In this document: positions 26,063 to 33,477 of the stretch, in pieces | How positions within the stretch are numbered: the first letter of the stretch is position 1 | Layout of the letters: each line of letters starts with the position of its first letter | Translations under genes and position numbers: made by a program | The notes under the pieces: generated by a model | Databases searched by the model: none | What the model was told of the DNA's origin: nothing | The model's input: the letters and a program-made list of their open reading frames with translations, nothing else | From: Arthrobacter sp. YN | GTDB taxonomy: Bacteria > Actinomycetota > Actinomycetes > Actinomycetales > Micrococcaceae | DNA: 64,000 nt | Assembly: GCF_002224285.1 (NCBI RefSeq) | Contig: NZ_CP022436.1 | Location: forward strand, 4,712,001-4,776,000 | Direction: 5' to 3'

Positions 26063-26683
26063 ATGGAGCGGGAGAACGAGCCGGAATTGCTGAGGTTTGC
26101 CAACGGCGCGGAGTGGGAGGAATGGCTCGCAGCGCATCACGACACCCATACCGAAGCCTGGCTGGTGATCGGCAAGAAAAATGCGGGCTCCGGGCTCATA
26201 AACATTCAGGACGCTTTGGACGGCGCCCTCTGTTTCGGCTGGATCGATGGCCAACGCAGGGGCCGTGACGGGGAGACGTTTCTGCAGAGGTATTCGCGGC
26301 GCCGCGAACGGAGCACCTGGTCGCAGGTGAACGTGGCCAAAGTGGCCCACCTCATCGAGGCGGGACGCATGCAGCCTGCGGGGTTCACGGAGATAGAGTC
26401 CGCTAAAGCCGACGGCCGCTGGGAGGCCGCTTACGTTTCACAGGCCCAGGCCGAGGTGCCCGAGGACCTGGGAGCGGCACTGGCAGCAAACCCGGCAGCC
26501 AAGGAGTCTTTTGAACGGCTGGGCAAGACCGATCGCTACCTCATCATCCTGCAGGTCCTGAAGATCCTGCAGGTCCTGAAGGCCCGCACGCCGGAGTCCC
26601 GCGATAAAGTCCTGGCGAAGGCAGTGCAGAAGCTGGCGGGAGGAATCCAGCCACCCTTACATACTGTCGGTGGCCTCCCGTAG
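26063..26683 (+). CDS. YdeI/OmpD-associated family protein
   Basis: 206 residues. The YdeI pattern is clear: EWEEWLAAHHDTHTEAWLVIGKK, DALDGALCFGWIDGQRR, TFLQRYSRRRERSTWSQVN and later DRYLIILQVLK...PESRDKVLAKAVQKL. The family is soluble and poorly understood; Bacillus YdeI affects resistance to antimicrobial peptides. An exact 18-bp tandem duplication (26546-26563 and 26564-26581) gives ILQVLKILQVLK in the C-terminal helix, which looks like a recent slippage event that stayed in frame. Confidence 0.85.
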   Translation: MERENEPELLRFANGAEWEEWLAAHHDTHTEAWLVIGKKNAGSGLINIQDALDGALCFGWIDGQRRGRDGETFLQRYSRRRERSTWSQVNVAKVAHLIEAGRMQPAGFTEIESAKADGRWEAAYVSQAQAEVPEDLGAALAANPAAKESFERLGKTDRYLIILQVLKILQVLKARTPESRDKVLAKAVQKLAGGIQPPLHTVGGLP

Positions 26684-26692
26684 GGTACCGGC

Positions 26693-27397
26693 ATGGACAT
26701 CATCCTTGTACCCGGTTTCTGGTTGGACGCGTCGTCATGGGAGGAGGTGACTCCCCCGCTGGTTGCGGCCGGACACACAGTTCACCCGCTGACCCTGCCC
26801 GGCTTGGAATCTGCTGATGCACCACGCGCCGGCATCGGTCTTCGGACGCACATCGACGCCGTGGTGGCAAAAGTGGACTCGCTGGAGGGCAACGTCATCC
26901 TGGTGGGCCACTCCGGCGGCGGCGCCATCATCCACGGCGCAGCCGACGCCCGCCCCGACCGCGTGGCCCGCGCCATCTACGTGGACAGCGGACCGCTTGG
27001 CGAGGGTGGGGTCATCAATGATGAACTGCCCGACGACGGCGACGACATCCCGCTGCCGCCGTGGGAGGCGTTCGAAGACGAAGACCTGGTTGACCTCACC
27101 GATGACCTGAAGGAAGCTTTCCGCGCCCGCGCCATCCCCGAGCCCAAGGGAGTGGCACTCGACCAGCAGCACCTGAGCGACGTCCGCCGGTACGACGTTC
27201 CGGCCACCATCATCGCGTGCCAGTTCCCGTCGTCGCTCCTCAAGGAATGGATGGACGCCGGGCACCCGTTCACCGCCGAGCTCGCACGGATCCGGGACGT
27301 GGACTACATCGACCTTCCCACGGGCCACTGGCCGCAGTTCACTAAGCCGAAGGAACTGGGAGAGGCGATCCTGACCGCGGCCGAGCGCGCCAAGTAG
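26693..27397 (+). CDS. Alpha/beta-fold hydrolase
   Basis: 234 residues with the nucleophile elbow ILVGHSGGGAIIHGAA (catalytic Ser in GHSGG), an N-terminal IILVPGFWLDASSWEEV oxyanion strand and the C-terminal catalytic His in DLPTGHWPQFTKP. It resembles the esterase/hydroxynitrile-lyase-like branch, acting in the cytoplasm on an unknown ester. It follows the YdeI gene after nine bases, so the two are probably co-transcribed. Confidence 0.88.
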   Translation: MDIILVPGFWLDASSWEEVTPPLVAAGHTVHPLTLPGLESADAPRAGIGLRTHIDAVVAKVDSLEGNVILVGHSGGGAIIHGAADARPDRVARAIYVDSGPLGEGGVINDELPDDGDDIPLPPWEAFEDEDLVDLTDDLKEAFRARAIPEPKGVALDQQHLSDVRRYDVPATIIACQFPSSLLKEWMDAGHPFTAELARIRDVDYIDLPTGHWPQFTKPKELGEAILTAAERAK

Positions 27398-27445
27398 CCC
27401 CCGACGTCGGCCCTCACCTGACGCCGCAGTCTTACGTCAAGGGCT

Positions 27446-27892
27446 TCAGGCCTTGGGCGGTGTGCTCGTGGCGGGCCCCTCCGGCGCCGCGCCACCCTCA
27501 TCCGCCCAGTCACTTCCGGTGGTGTCATCCCGGGCCGGGTCCGACACGACATCGGACTTGACCGTGGGGACGGTGGTGACTGTAGGGCCAGTGGAAGAGC
27601 TGCTGGCATAGGAGGGACCGGACCGCTGGTCCGCCTTCGGCGAGGTAATGCCGGGGAACATGGTCTCGGCCTTCTCCATCAGTTTCTTGCCGGCCTCATA
27701 GAGGTTGTGCAGGATGTCCGGAACCGACTCCTGGACAGCTTCAGTGGCATGGTGGACGTTCTCCTGGACGTCTGGATTCTTCCAGACCTTTTCAGTGCCT
27801 CCGCGGAGACGCCGATACACCTCCGGCCAGGACTTGGATCCCCAGACGTAGCCAACAGCCACTCCAACGGCGAACAATGCTTTCCCTTTCAC
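27446..27892 (-). CDS. YtxH-like hypothetical protein
   Basis: 148 residues from a GTG at 27892, preceded by AAAGGAG at eight bases; a GTG at 27928 lies 12 codons upstream. A short hydrophobic N-terminal helix (ALFAVGVAVGYVWGSKSW) is followed by amphipathic helix (NVHHATEAVQESVPDILHNL) and a disordered, Thr/Ser/Pro-rich acidic tail. The layout is that of YtxH/general stress small membrane-anchored proteins. Function unknown; the surrounding stress-type genes fit such a role. Confidence 0.6.
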   Translation of the reverse strand: MKGKALFAVGVAVGYVWGSKSWPEVYRRLRGGTEKVWKNPDVQENVHHATEAVQESVPDILHNLYEAGKKLMEKAETMFPGITSPKADQRSGPSYASSSSTGPTVTTVPTVKSDVVSDPARDDTTGSDWADEGGAAPEGPATSTPPKA

Positions 27893-28016
27893 AGGAATCA
27901 CTCCTTTCGAGGCGGTATTCTTCGACACTAGTCCCGGCGGGCACGACCTGTCACCTGAACATTGATGACGACAAGCTCAATAGCAATTTGCCGAAATTGA
28001 ACATTTGGAGTAACTG

Positions 28017-28256
28017 CTGTGCCAACCAGCGAATAACCGCGGGAAGTATCACCGGCGACAGGGGCCTCCAAGCCGGGGGCGCGGCGGGCAATCTGAAGCA
28101 GACCCCCGGCAGTCAGGTGGGAAAATCAAGGACGCCGCCAAGGGCATAGTGGACTCCCTCAAGGGCCACTGGAGCGCGGATCCCCGGCATTCCGGGCCCG
28201 CAAGCAAGGTTGAGCTAATAGTCAGGTTACTTGCTACTAGCCCCGGGAGCCGCTAG
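28017..28256 (+). pseudogene. Degenerate csbD-like gene (frameshifted, no clear start)
   Basis: In one frame the sequence reads GSITGDRGLQAGGAAGNLKQ, a CsbD hallmark. After a shift at the GGG run 28119-28121 it continues GKIKDAAKGIVDSLKGHW to a TAG at 28254-28256. One missing G would join the halves. Only about ten residues precede the conserved block and no start codon or ribosome site is present, so the N-terminus is lost too. Compare the intact paralogue at 37958-38188. The rest of the gap between 27893 and 28476 shows no other feature. Confidence 0.5.
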
Positions 28257-28476
28257 CGTTACTGGTGTAGTACCGAGACCGACCCAATCGGCAGGAGTGC
28301 TTTATTGGCTGCATTTCATAAATTCATCGGGGTTGCATAAACAGTTCCACTCCCCACATTCCATAGGGCCTCCAGGGGCCCCATTACGGTGCCTAAACCT
28401 CGGAACAGGCACCCGGTGAACTTACTCGCTTCATCACGTTCATGGAATTTCCATCAACAAGAAAGTAGGACCAAAA

Positions 28477-28746
28477 ATGGGTTTCTTTGGTTTTCTTCTG
28501 CTCGGCCTCCTGGCCGGCGCTATCGCTAAACTTATCCTTCCGGGCCGCCAGGGTGGCGGCTGGCTGATCACCCTCCTGTTGGGCGTCGTCGGCGCTCTCC
28601 TGGGCGGCTGGATCGGTGGCCTGATCTTCGGTACGGGCCTGCAGGAATTCTTCTCCCTGACCACGTGGCTCCTGGCTATCGGCGGCTCCATCATCGTGCT
28701 GCTGATCTACGGCCTGGTCACCAGCCGCAGGACCCACCATGGCTAA
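28477..28746 (+). CDS. GlsB/YeaQ/YmgE family stress membrane protein
   Basis: 89 residues, three hydrophobic helices, with the family pattern GLLAGAIAKLILPGRQGGGW and LLLGVVGALLGGWIGG. Members (transglycosylase-associated) are small membrane proteins induced by general stress; the biochemical role is unknown. TAGGA precedes the ATG. The stop overlaps the next gene by eight bases, so the pair is coupled. Confidence 0.9.
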   Translation: MGFFGFLLLGLLAGAIAKLILPGRQGGGWLITLLLGVVGALLGGWIGGLIFGTGLQEFFSLTTWLLAIGGSIIVLLIYGLVTSRRTHHG

Positions 28747-28999
28747 CAACCAGAACCGCGACGCCAACGGCGACGAACTCGAAGGCCAGTACTCTGAGGG
28801 CGACTACGGCGATTCCGGGGTATCCCCGGAGACTCTGAAGGAAGACGCCGGAGGCGACTACACCGCAGGGGACTACGCCGAGAAGACAGTCCCGTCGGCC
28901 GACGCTGAACTGGACGAACACAACACGGAAGACACTCCTAAGGACCGGCCCTTCTCATCCGAACCGGATGATGAAGCATCTGGCTCAAGTCGCCCGTAA
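28739..28999 (+). CDS. Acidic disordered small protein
   Basis: 86 residues, strongly acidic, with repeated GDY motifs (SEGDYGDSG, GGDYTAGDYAEK) and no hydrophobic segment; it is probably disordered. It starts within the last eight bases of the GlsB-type gene and ends just before a strong terminator. The coupled translation argues that it is real. No family recognised. Confidence 0.65.
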   Translation: MANNQNRDANGDELEGQYSEGDYGDSGVSPETLKEDAGGDYTAGDYAEKTVPSADAELDEHNTEDTPKDRPFSSEPDDEASGSSRP

Positions 29000-29043
29000 G
29001 TATGAACCGGTTGTCACTGAACCGGAAGTAACTGAATAACACC

Positions 29044-29082
29044 AAGGACCCGGAGTGCTGCAGCCGCAGCCTCCGGGTCCTT
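29044..29082 (+). terminator. Hairpin terminator after the GlsB unit
   Basis: AAGGACCCGGAG (29044-29055) pairs perfectly with CTCCGGGTCCTT (29071-29082) around 15 bases, 44 bases past the preceding stop. Confidence 0.85.
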
Positions 29083-29295
29083 GCGTTGCAGCGGATTCCG
29101 GCAACGGACGTGGTCCCGTTTCGGGGCTACGCTGCGCGGCATGCCGGGCGATCGGCACTGATCGCAGCGAGCCATCGAAGCGGAGCCCTGATATTTTCGG
29201 GCAAGGATAGGTGGGGCATCGGTCCCCAGCCCTGCGTAGCGTCAAGGGCAGGAATGACGACACGGTAGGGAAACACAACGAGGGAACAGGTCAGC

Positions 29296-30165
29296 ATGCA
29301 GGAGTGGAACCGGGCGATAGAGGAAATCGAGCAGGACCTCATGGCAGACATTGACGTGGGGACCTTGGCCAGGATCGCCTTGACGTCCGAGTATCACTTC
29401 CGGCGGATGTTCTCCTCCCTGGCCGGGCTGCCGGTTTCGGAGTACATCCGGAGGCGTCGCCTCACAGCGGCCACGGCGGAAATCATCGACGGCGGCACAG
29501 TCCTGGCCGTTGCTGTCCGCTACGGCTATGCCTCTGCCGAGGCGTTCACCCGTGCGTTCAAAGCCATGCACGGCCTCACGCCGTCTGAAGCGAGGCAAGC
29601 CGGCGCCGTGCTTCATTCCCAACCTCAGCTGAGGTTCCACCTGCGAGTCGAAGGGAATACCGACATGAAGCACCGTATTGAAGACAAATCCGCTTTCCGC
29701 CTTATTGGCCTGAAAGCCCGCGTCCCCCTGGTCCACGAAGGACCCAACCAGGCCATCATCGATTTTCAACGGAGCCTGGATCCTGCTGTCACCCAGCGCC
29801 TGCTGGGGCTGGCAGACGTGGAGCCGGCGGGCCCGCTGTCCGTCACTGACAACCTCGATGAGCAGCGGAGCGAGGGAAGTGAGCTGGACTATTGGCATGC
29901 CGTGGCGTCCAGCCAACCGGCACCGGAGGGCTTTGACGTCCTGGACGTTCCAGCGGGCTTGTGGGTGGTCTTCGAAACCGAGGGGAAGTTCCCGGAGGTC
30001 CTGCAAAGCATGTGGGCGGACGCAGCTACTGAATGGTTTCCGGCCAACCCTTACAGGTGGGCGCCAGGGCCGGAATTGCTCAGCGTCCAGGTGGAGGCAG
30101 GGGGCACCCACGGCCGCGGGCAGCTCTGGATTCCGGTGGAACGGGAGGAATCAGGGAAGCGGTAA
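29296..30165 (+). CDS. AraC-family regulator with GyrI-like effector domain
   Basis: 289 residues. The N-terminal double HTH of the AraC family (VGTLARIALTSEYHFRRMF and the second helix set with RYGYASAEAFTRAFKAMHG) occupies the first ~110 residues. A GyrI-like small-molecule domain (MKHRIEDKSAFRLIGLKA to LWIPVERE) fills the rest. This is the MarA/Rob-plus-GyrI layout of cytoplasmic drug- or stress-responsive activators. No partner gene is on the same strand; targets are unknown. Confidence 0.9.
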   Translation: MQEWNRAIEEIEQDLMADIDVGTLARIALTSEYHFRRMFSSLAGLPVSEYIRRRRLTAATAEIIDGGTVLAVAVRYGYASAEAFTRAFKAMHGLTPSEARQAGAVLHSQPQLRFHLRVEGNTDMKHRIEDKSAFRLIGLKARVPLVHEGPNQAIIDFQRSLDPAVTQRLLGLADVEPAGPLSVTDNLDEQRSEGSELDYWHAVASSQPAPEGFDVLDVPAGLWVVFETEGKFPEVLQSMWADAATEWFPANPYRWAPGPELLSVQVEAGGTHGRGQLWIPVEREESGKR

Positions 30166-30205
30166 AACCAGCACGGCGATCATGGGCGTCCTCCGGCCAA
30201 GCGGT

Positions 30206-31132
30206 TCACAATCCCTTGCCTCCCGTCACGGGAAGCACGGCTCCGGAAATGTAGGAGCCTTCATCCGAGGCGAGCAACACGTAGGCCGGAGCCAACTCAG
30301 CAGGCTGACCGGCCCTGCCCAGCGGCGTGTCCTGGCCGAACGTGGGAAGCTTGTCCGGCCATTCCGTGGCGGGAATCAGCGGGGTCCAGATGGGTCCCGG
30401 GGCCACCGCATTGACCCGGATTCCCTTGGGTCCCAGCTCTTCGGCCATGGCCTTGGTGAAGGCCACCTGGGCAGCCTTGGTCATGGCGTAGTCCACCAAC
30501 TGTGCCGAGGGGTTGAAGGCCTGGATGGAGGCCGTGACAATAATCGATGCACCTGGCCGGAGGTGTGGAATGGCCGCCTGCGCGGTCCAGATGAGCGAGT
30601 ACAGGTTGGTCTTGAAGACGCGGTCGAACTCCTCCGTGGGGATGGTTTCCAAGCCTTCACGGTTCTTTTGGTAGGCGGCGTTCAACACCACCACGTTGAG
30701 CCCGCCGAGTTCCTGCACGGTCCGTTCCACGATCTCCGCCGCGAACGCCTCGTCCCGCGCGTCGCCGGGCAAGAGGAGCACCTGCGAGCCGCACTCGCGG
30801 ATCCATTCCGCCGTCGACCTTGCGTCTTCTTCTTCCTCCGGCAGGTAGCTGATGGCTACCTTCGCGCCTTCGCGGGCGTAGGCGATAGCCACGGCAGCGC
30901 CGATTCCGGAGTCTCCGCCCGTGATGAGCGCAGTTTTGCCTTGCAGCCGGCCGTGTCCCACATAACTTTTCTCGCCGTGGTCCGGCTGGGGATCAAGGGG
31001 CCGGGTCAGGCCCGGTTGTTCCTGCTCCTGCTGCGGGAACTCGCCGGAGTGGTATCCGCGGCGGGGGTCCGCCGGCGGAGAGGTGAGTCGGTTCTGTGGC
31101 TGGCCGGAGTTGTCCGGATCATGATGAGTCAT
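30206..31132 (-). CDS. SDR oxidoreductase, general-stress (YdaD/YhxC) type
   Basis: 308 residues. A ~50-residue N-terminal extension rich in Pro/Gln/Arg is followed by the Rossmann core: ALITGGDSGIGAAVAIAY (NAD(P) loop), LNVVVLNAAY (NAG-type) and the catalytic YAMTKAAQVAF. The extension and the sequence PLGRAGQPAELAPAYVLLAS are typical of the Bacillus GS39/YdaD group of stress-induced dehydrogenases. AAGGA lies upstream of the ATG at 31132. Substrate unknown. Confidence 0.9.
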   Translation of the reverse strand: MTHHDPDNSGQPQNRLTSPPADPRRGYHSGEFPQQEQEQPGLTRPLDPQPDHGEKSYVGHGRLQGKTALITGGDSGIGAAVAIAYAREGAKVAISYLPEEEEDARSTAEWIRECGSQVLLLPGDARDEAFAAEIVERTVQELGGLNVVVLNAAYQKNREGLETIPTEEFDRVFKTNLYSLIWTAQAAIPHLRPGASIIVTASIQAFNPSAQLVDYAMTKAAQVAFTKAMAEELGPKGIRVNAVAPGPIWTPLIPATEWPDKLPTFGQDTPLGRAGQPAELAPAYVLLASDEGSYISGAVLPVTGGKGL

Positions 31133-31248
31133 GGTTGTTCCTTACCCGCATTCGGCGCCGCCTAACCGCGCTGACCGCTAATCGCGCCGAGCGCGCTAAT
31201 CGCACTTACCCCGCAATCCGTCCTACCCGCCATAACAGTCCGGAAAAA

Positions 31249-32049
31249 CTACGTCCGCAGGGTCCGTGCTTTGACCATCAGGAACAGGCCGTACGCGATC
31301 AGCCCCACTGCAACGGCAGCCAGCAGGTACACCCCATAGGGCTGCTCCCTGAGTGCCTTTAGCCCGCCGTCGAGCCCGGTTGACTGCTCGGGTTGTGCCC
31401 GCACCGATGCGATGACCACCAGCAGGCCAACCAGGAAGAGGGCGATCCCCTTGGCGATGTACCCCACCACGCCTACCCCCATTTGGAACTTCCGCACCGA
31501 ACTGTTGGAGGACAACGTGAGGTCCTTGGTGAATTTCCGGCGAAATCCCCGCACGGCGAAAACGATCCCCGTGATGGCGATGCCGGCACCCACGGCGACC
31601 AGCAGAAACACGCCAAACGGCGCCTTGAGGAGCGTGACCGTGAAGTCGCTGCTGGACTCCCGGCTGTTCTGGCCCTTGCCTGCAATGAAGGAGACGAGGG
31701 TGGTGGCGAGGGCGGCGAAGACGATCGCCTGCCCTATGGCGGACAACTTCTTGGTGATTTTGTCCGAGCCGTTCCGGTGGCCAAGGATGGCGTTTCCGAG
31801 TTGCCACAGTGCCAGCGCGGCGCAGGCCGCAAAGCAGGCCCAGAGCAGCAGCGGCCCATAGGGCTGGCTGGCGAGGGACGTCACGGCCCCGCTGACATCG
31901 GCTTCGCCGCTGCTTCCGAACGCGAGTTGGAGGGCGATGACGCCAATGAGCACGTGCAGGATTCCGCTGACCACGTACCCGCCGCGCGCAACAGCGGCGA
32001 AGGCCTGCGAATTCGACGCTTCCTCCGCCACATCGGCGGCCTTCCTCAT
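31249..32049 (-). CDS. DUF1206 six-helix membrane protein
   Basis: 266 residues with three repeats of a two-helix unit, each starting with a GY/GQA-type turn: ARGGYVVSGILHVLIGVIAL, SAIGQAIVFAALATTLVSF and VVGYIAKGIALFLVGLLVV. This triplicated layout defines DUF1206. Function unknown; it is widespread in actinobacteria and often near stress genes. Start at 32049, with AAGGAAGAG just before it. Confidence 0.88.
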   Translation of the reverse strand: MRKAADVAEEASNSQAFAAVARGGYVVSGILHVLIGVIALQLAFGSSGEADVSGAVTSLASQPYGPLLLWACFAACAALALWQLGNAILGHRNGSDKITKKLSAIGQAIVFAALATTLVSFIAGKGQNSRESSSDFTVTLLKAPFGVFLLVAVGAGIAITGIVFAVRGFRRKFTKDLTLSSNSSVRKFQMGVGVVGYIAKGIALFLVGLLVVIASVRAQPEQSTGLDGGLKALREQPYGVYLLAAVAVGLIAYGLFLMVKARTLRT

Positions 32050-32185
32050 CTCTTCCTTGATGACAAGCCTCCTTATTTATTGAGCTGCATCCATCGTCCC
32101 TTAAATGGCGCCGGGCAGGGTACCTCCCGAATGAGGAGGTGCCTGCCCGCTTTAAAGCTCCAGGGTTCCTGGGTCCGGACGACCC

Positions 32186-32374
32186 TTAAAAACCAACCAC
32201 CGACTGCGGCCAGATACTGCGCAGTCCCACACCCAGCGGGTTGAACTGCTCACGGACGGCCACACGCGTCTGGCCGAGAACCTCGCCGGCATGCCGGACG
32301 GCCTCTGCGGTGCCTGACAGAGCGTCGTGGACGACAGTGACGTTCGAGGACGGGGTGGAGATCTGGTCAGTCAT
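32186..32374 (-). CDS. Small hypothetical protein
   Basis: 62 residues from the ATG at 32374 with an AGGAAGGA ribosome site; an in-frame ATG-like start at 32428 adds 18 residues without one. Soluble, with one amphipathic helix (HDALSGTAEAVRHAGEVLGQ). No family recognised. Reality rests on the ribosome site and the open frame. Confidence 0.45.
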   Translation of the reverse strand: MTDQISTPSSNVTVVHDALSGTAEAVRHAGEVLGQTRVAVREQFNPLGVGLRSIWPQSVVGF

Positions 32375-32811
32375 TTGGGTGGTCCTTCCTGGAAGCTCCA
32401 TCAGCGGTTTGGCTGATGTTTCAACCATCGGACGCAGCCCTCAAGAAGGGCGCCGGGTCATCTCAAGATTCGCTCAAGATTCCGGGGGTCATTTTCAGAA
32501 GCTGACTGCACTGAAAGTCAGCGGCCGTCTGCACTGTGTCTTTGTGTCTTTGTGTCTTTGTGCCTGATAGAGGGTCCTTCAGGACGGCCTCTCTTGTAAG
32601 TATTTCTCAATAGTGGGGCGTGCCCGCCTGCCGCTTGGGCGTCCTACGAGGTAGGTCCCAAGCCAACCGCAACGGCGGGCTGGATCAGAGAGCCCAGGCG
32701 ACTTGACGAGATTTCAGTGCATGGCTATATTTTTTCTCGCAAGAAAAAAGTAAACGGAAGTTCCCCCGCTCAAAGTATGTGCAGTTGCCTGTTTGGGGGG
32801 AAGTACCGTTG

Positions 32812-33250
32812 CAGTAAGACCTGGTCATCGACAGCTTGAGAGGACCAGCGCACCACCAGCAATACCCGGGCCGTCAAGCAGCAGGAGACGGACACAGCAG
32901 TACCTGCAGTACCTGGTCATCGACAGCTTGAGACGACCAGCGAACCACCAGCAATACCCGGGCCGTCAAGCAACAGGAGACGGACACAGCAGTACCAGCA
33001 CCACCAGCAATACCCGGGCCGTCAAGCAACAGGAGACGGACACAGCAGTACCAGCACCACCAGCAATACCCGGGCCGTCAAGCAACAGGAGACGGACAGA
33101 GCAGTACCAGCACCACCAGCAGTACCTGGTCATCGACAGCTTGAGACGACCAGCACCACCAGCAGTACCTGGTCATCGACAGCTTGAGACGACCAGCGCA
33201 CCACCAGCAGTACCTGGTCATCGACAGCTTGAGAGGACCAGCGCACCACC
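32812..33250. repeat. Tandem array of two alternating hairpin-bearing units (A B A B B B A A A)
   Basis: Units A (43-48 bp; copies from 32812, 32907, 33120, 33163, 33208) and B (47-56 bp; from 32860, 32952, 33008, 33064) all open with CA(A/G)TAcc and nearly all close with CCACCAG. Each A unit holds the inverted repeat CTGGTC-N16-GACCAG, and each B unit holds CCGTC-N11-GACGG. B2 and B3 are identical, and B4 differs at one base. Unit lengths are not multiples of three, so the frame drifts and protein coding is unlikely. Confidence 0.9.
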
Positions 33251-33258
33251 CGTAACAT

Positions 33259-33304
33259 GGGGCGGGCAAGTTGAGAGCATTTTTACGCACTCCTTGCCCG
33301 CCCC
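33259..33304. terminator. Strong hairpin closing the repeat array
   Basis: GGGGCGGGCAAG (33259-33270) and CTTGCCCGCCCC (33293-33304) are perfect 12-bp arms around a 22-base loop containing a T-run. It sits eight bases past the last array unit, so it may terminate a transcript through the array in either direction. Confidence 0.7.
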
Positions 33305-33477
33305 GACCGTTCGGGTGCAAAGACGTAACGCTCTCGGTCAAAATATCCTGGCACGCATCTCCAGTAACCAAGAGTTTCGGAGCTTTACCCGAATGACGCG
33401 AGGCGCGTTAGCCGATCCTCCTACGGCGCACAATCGCCAGCGCAGTCAGCTTCTGAAAACGACACCGGGCCGGCACC

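Larger units (their letters stand above)
32482..33469. mobile_element. MITE-like element with 32-bp terminal inverted repeats (Tn3-TIR-like)
   Basis: The outer 32 bases on the left (32482-32513) and right (33438-33469) are inverted repeats matching at 28 of 32 positions, with an identical 18-base core TTTTCAGAAGCTGACTGC. The left end reads GGGGGTC before TTTTCAG, resembling Tn3-family ends, which begin with GGGG. No transposase is inside; the ~988 bp are non-coding. Contents include GTGTCTTT x3 (about 32536-32559), the hairpin array at 32812-33250 and a strong hairpin at 33259-33304. No target duplication is evident. The right end stops nine bases before the DUF2264 stop codon. Confidence 0.6.

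Noticed and set aside
32812..33250. CRISPR array
   Set aside because: There are no unique spacers: the sequence between the shared borders is itself repeated, and no cas gene is nearby.
32482..33469. Retron or reverse-transcriptase-linked element
   Set aside because: Structured repeats are present but no reverse transcriptase gene lies on either side.
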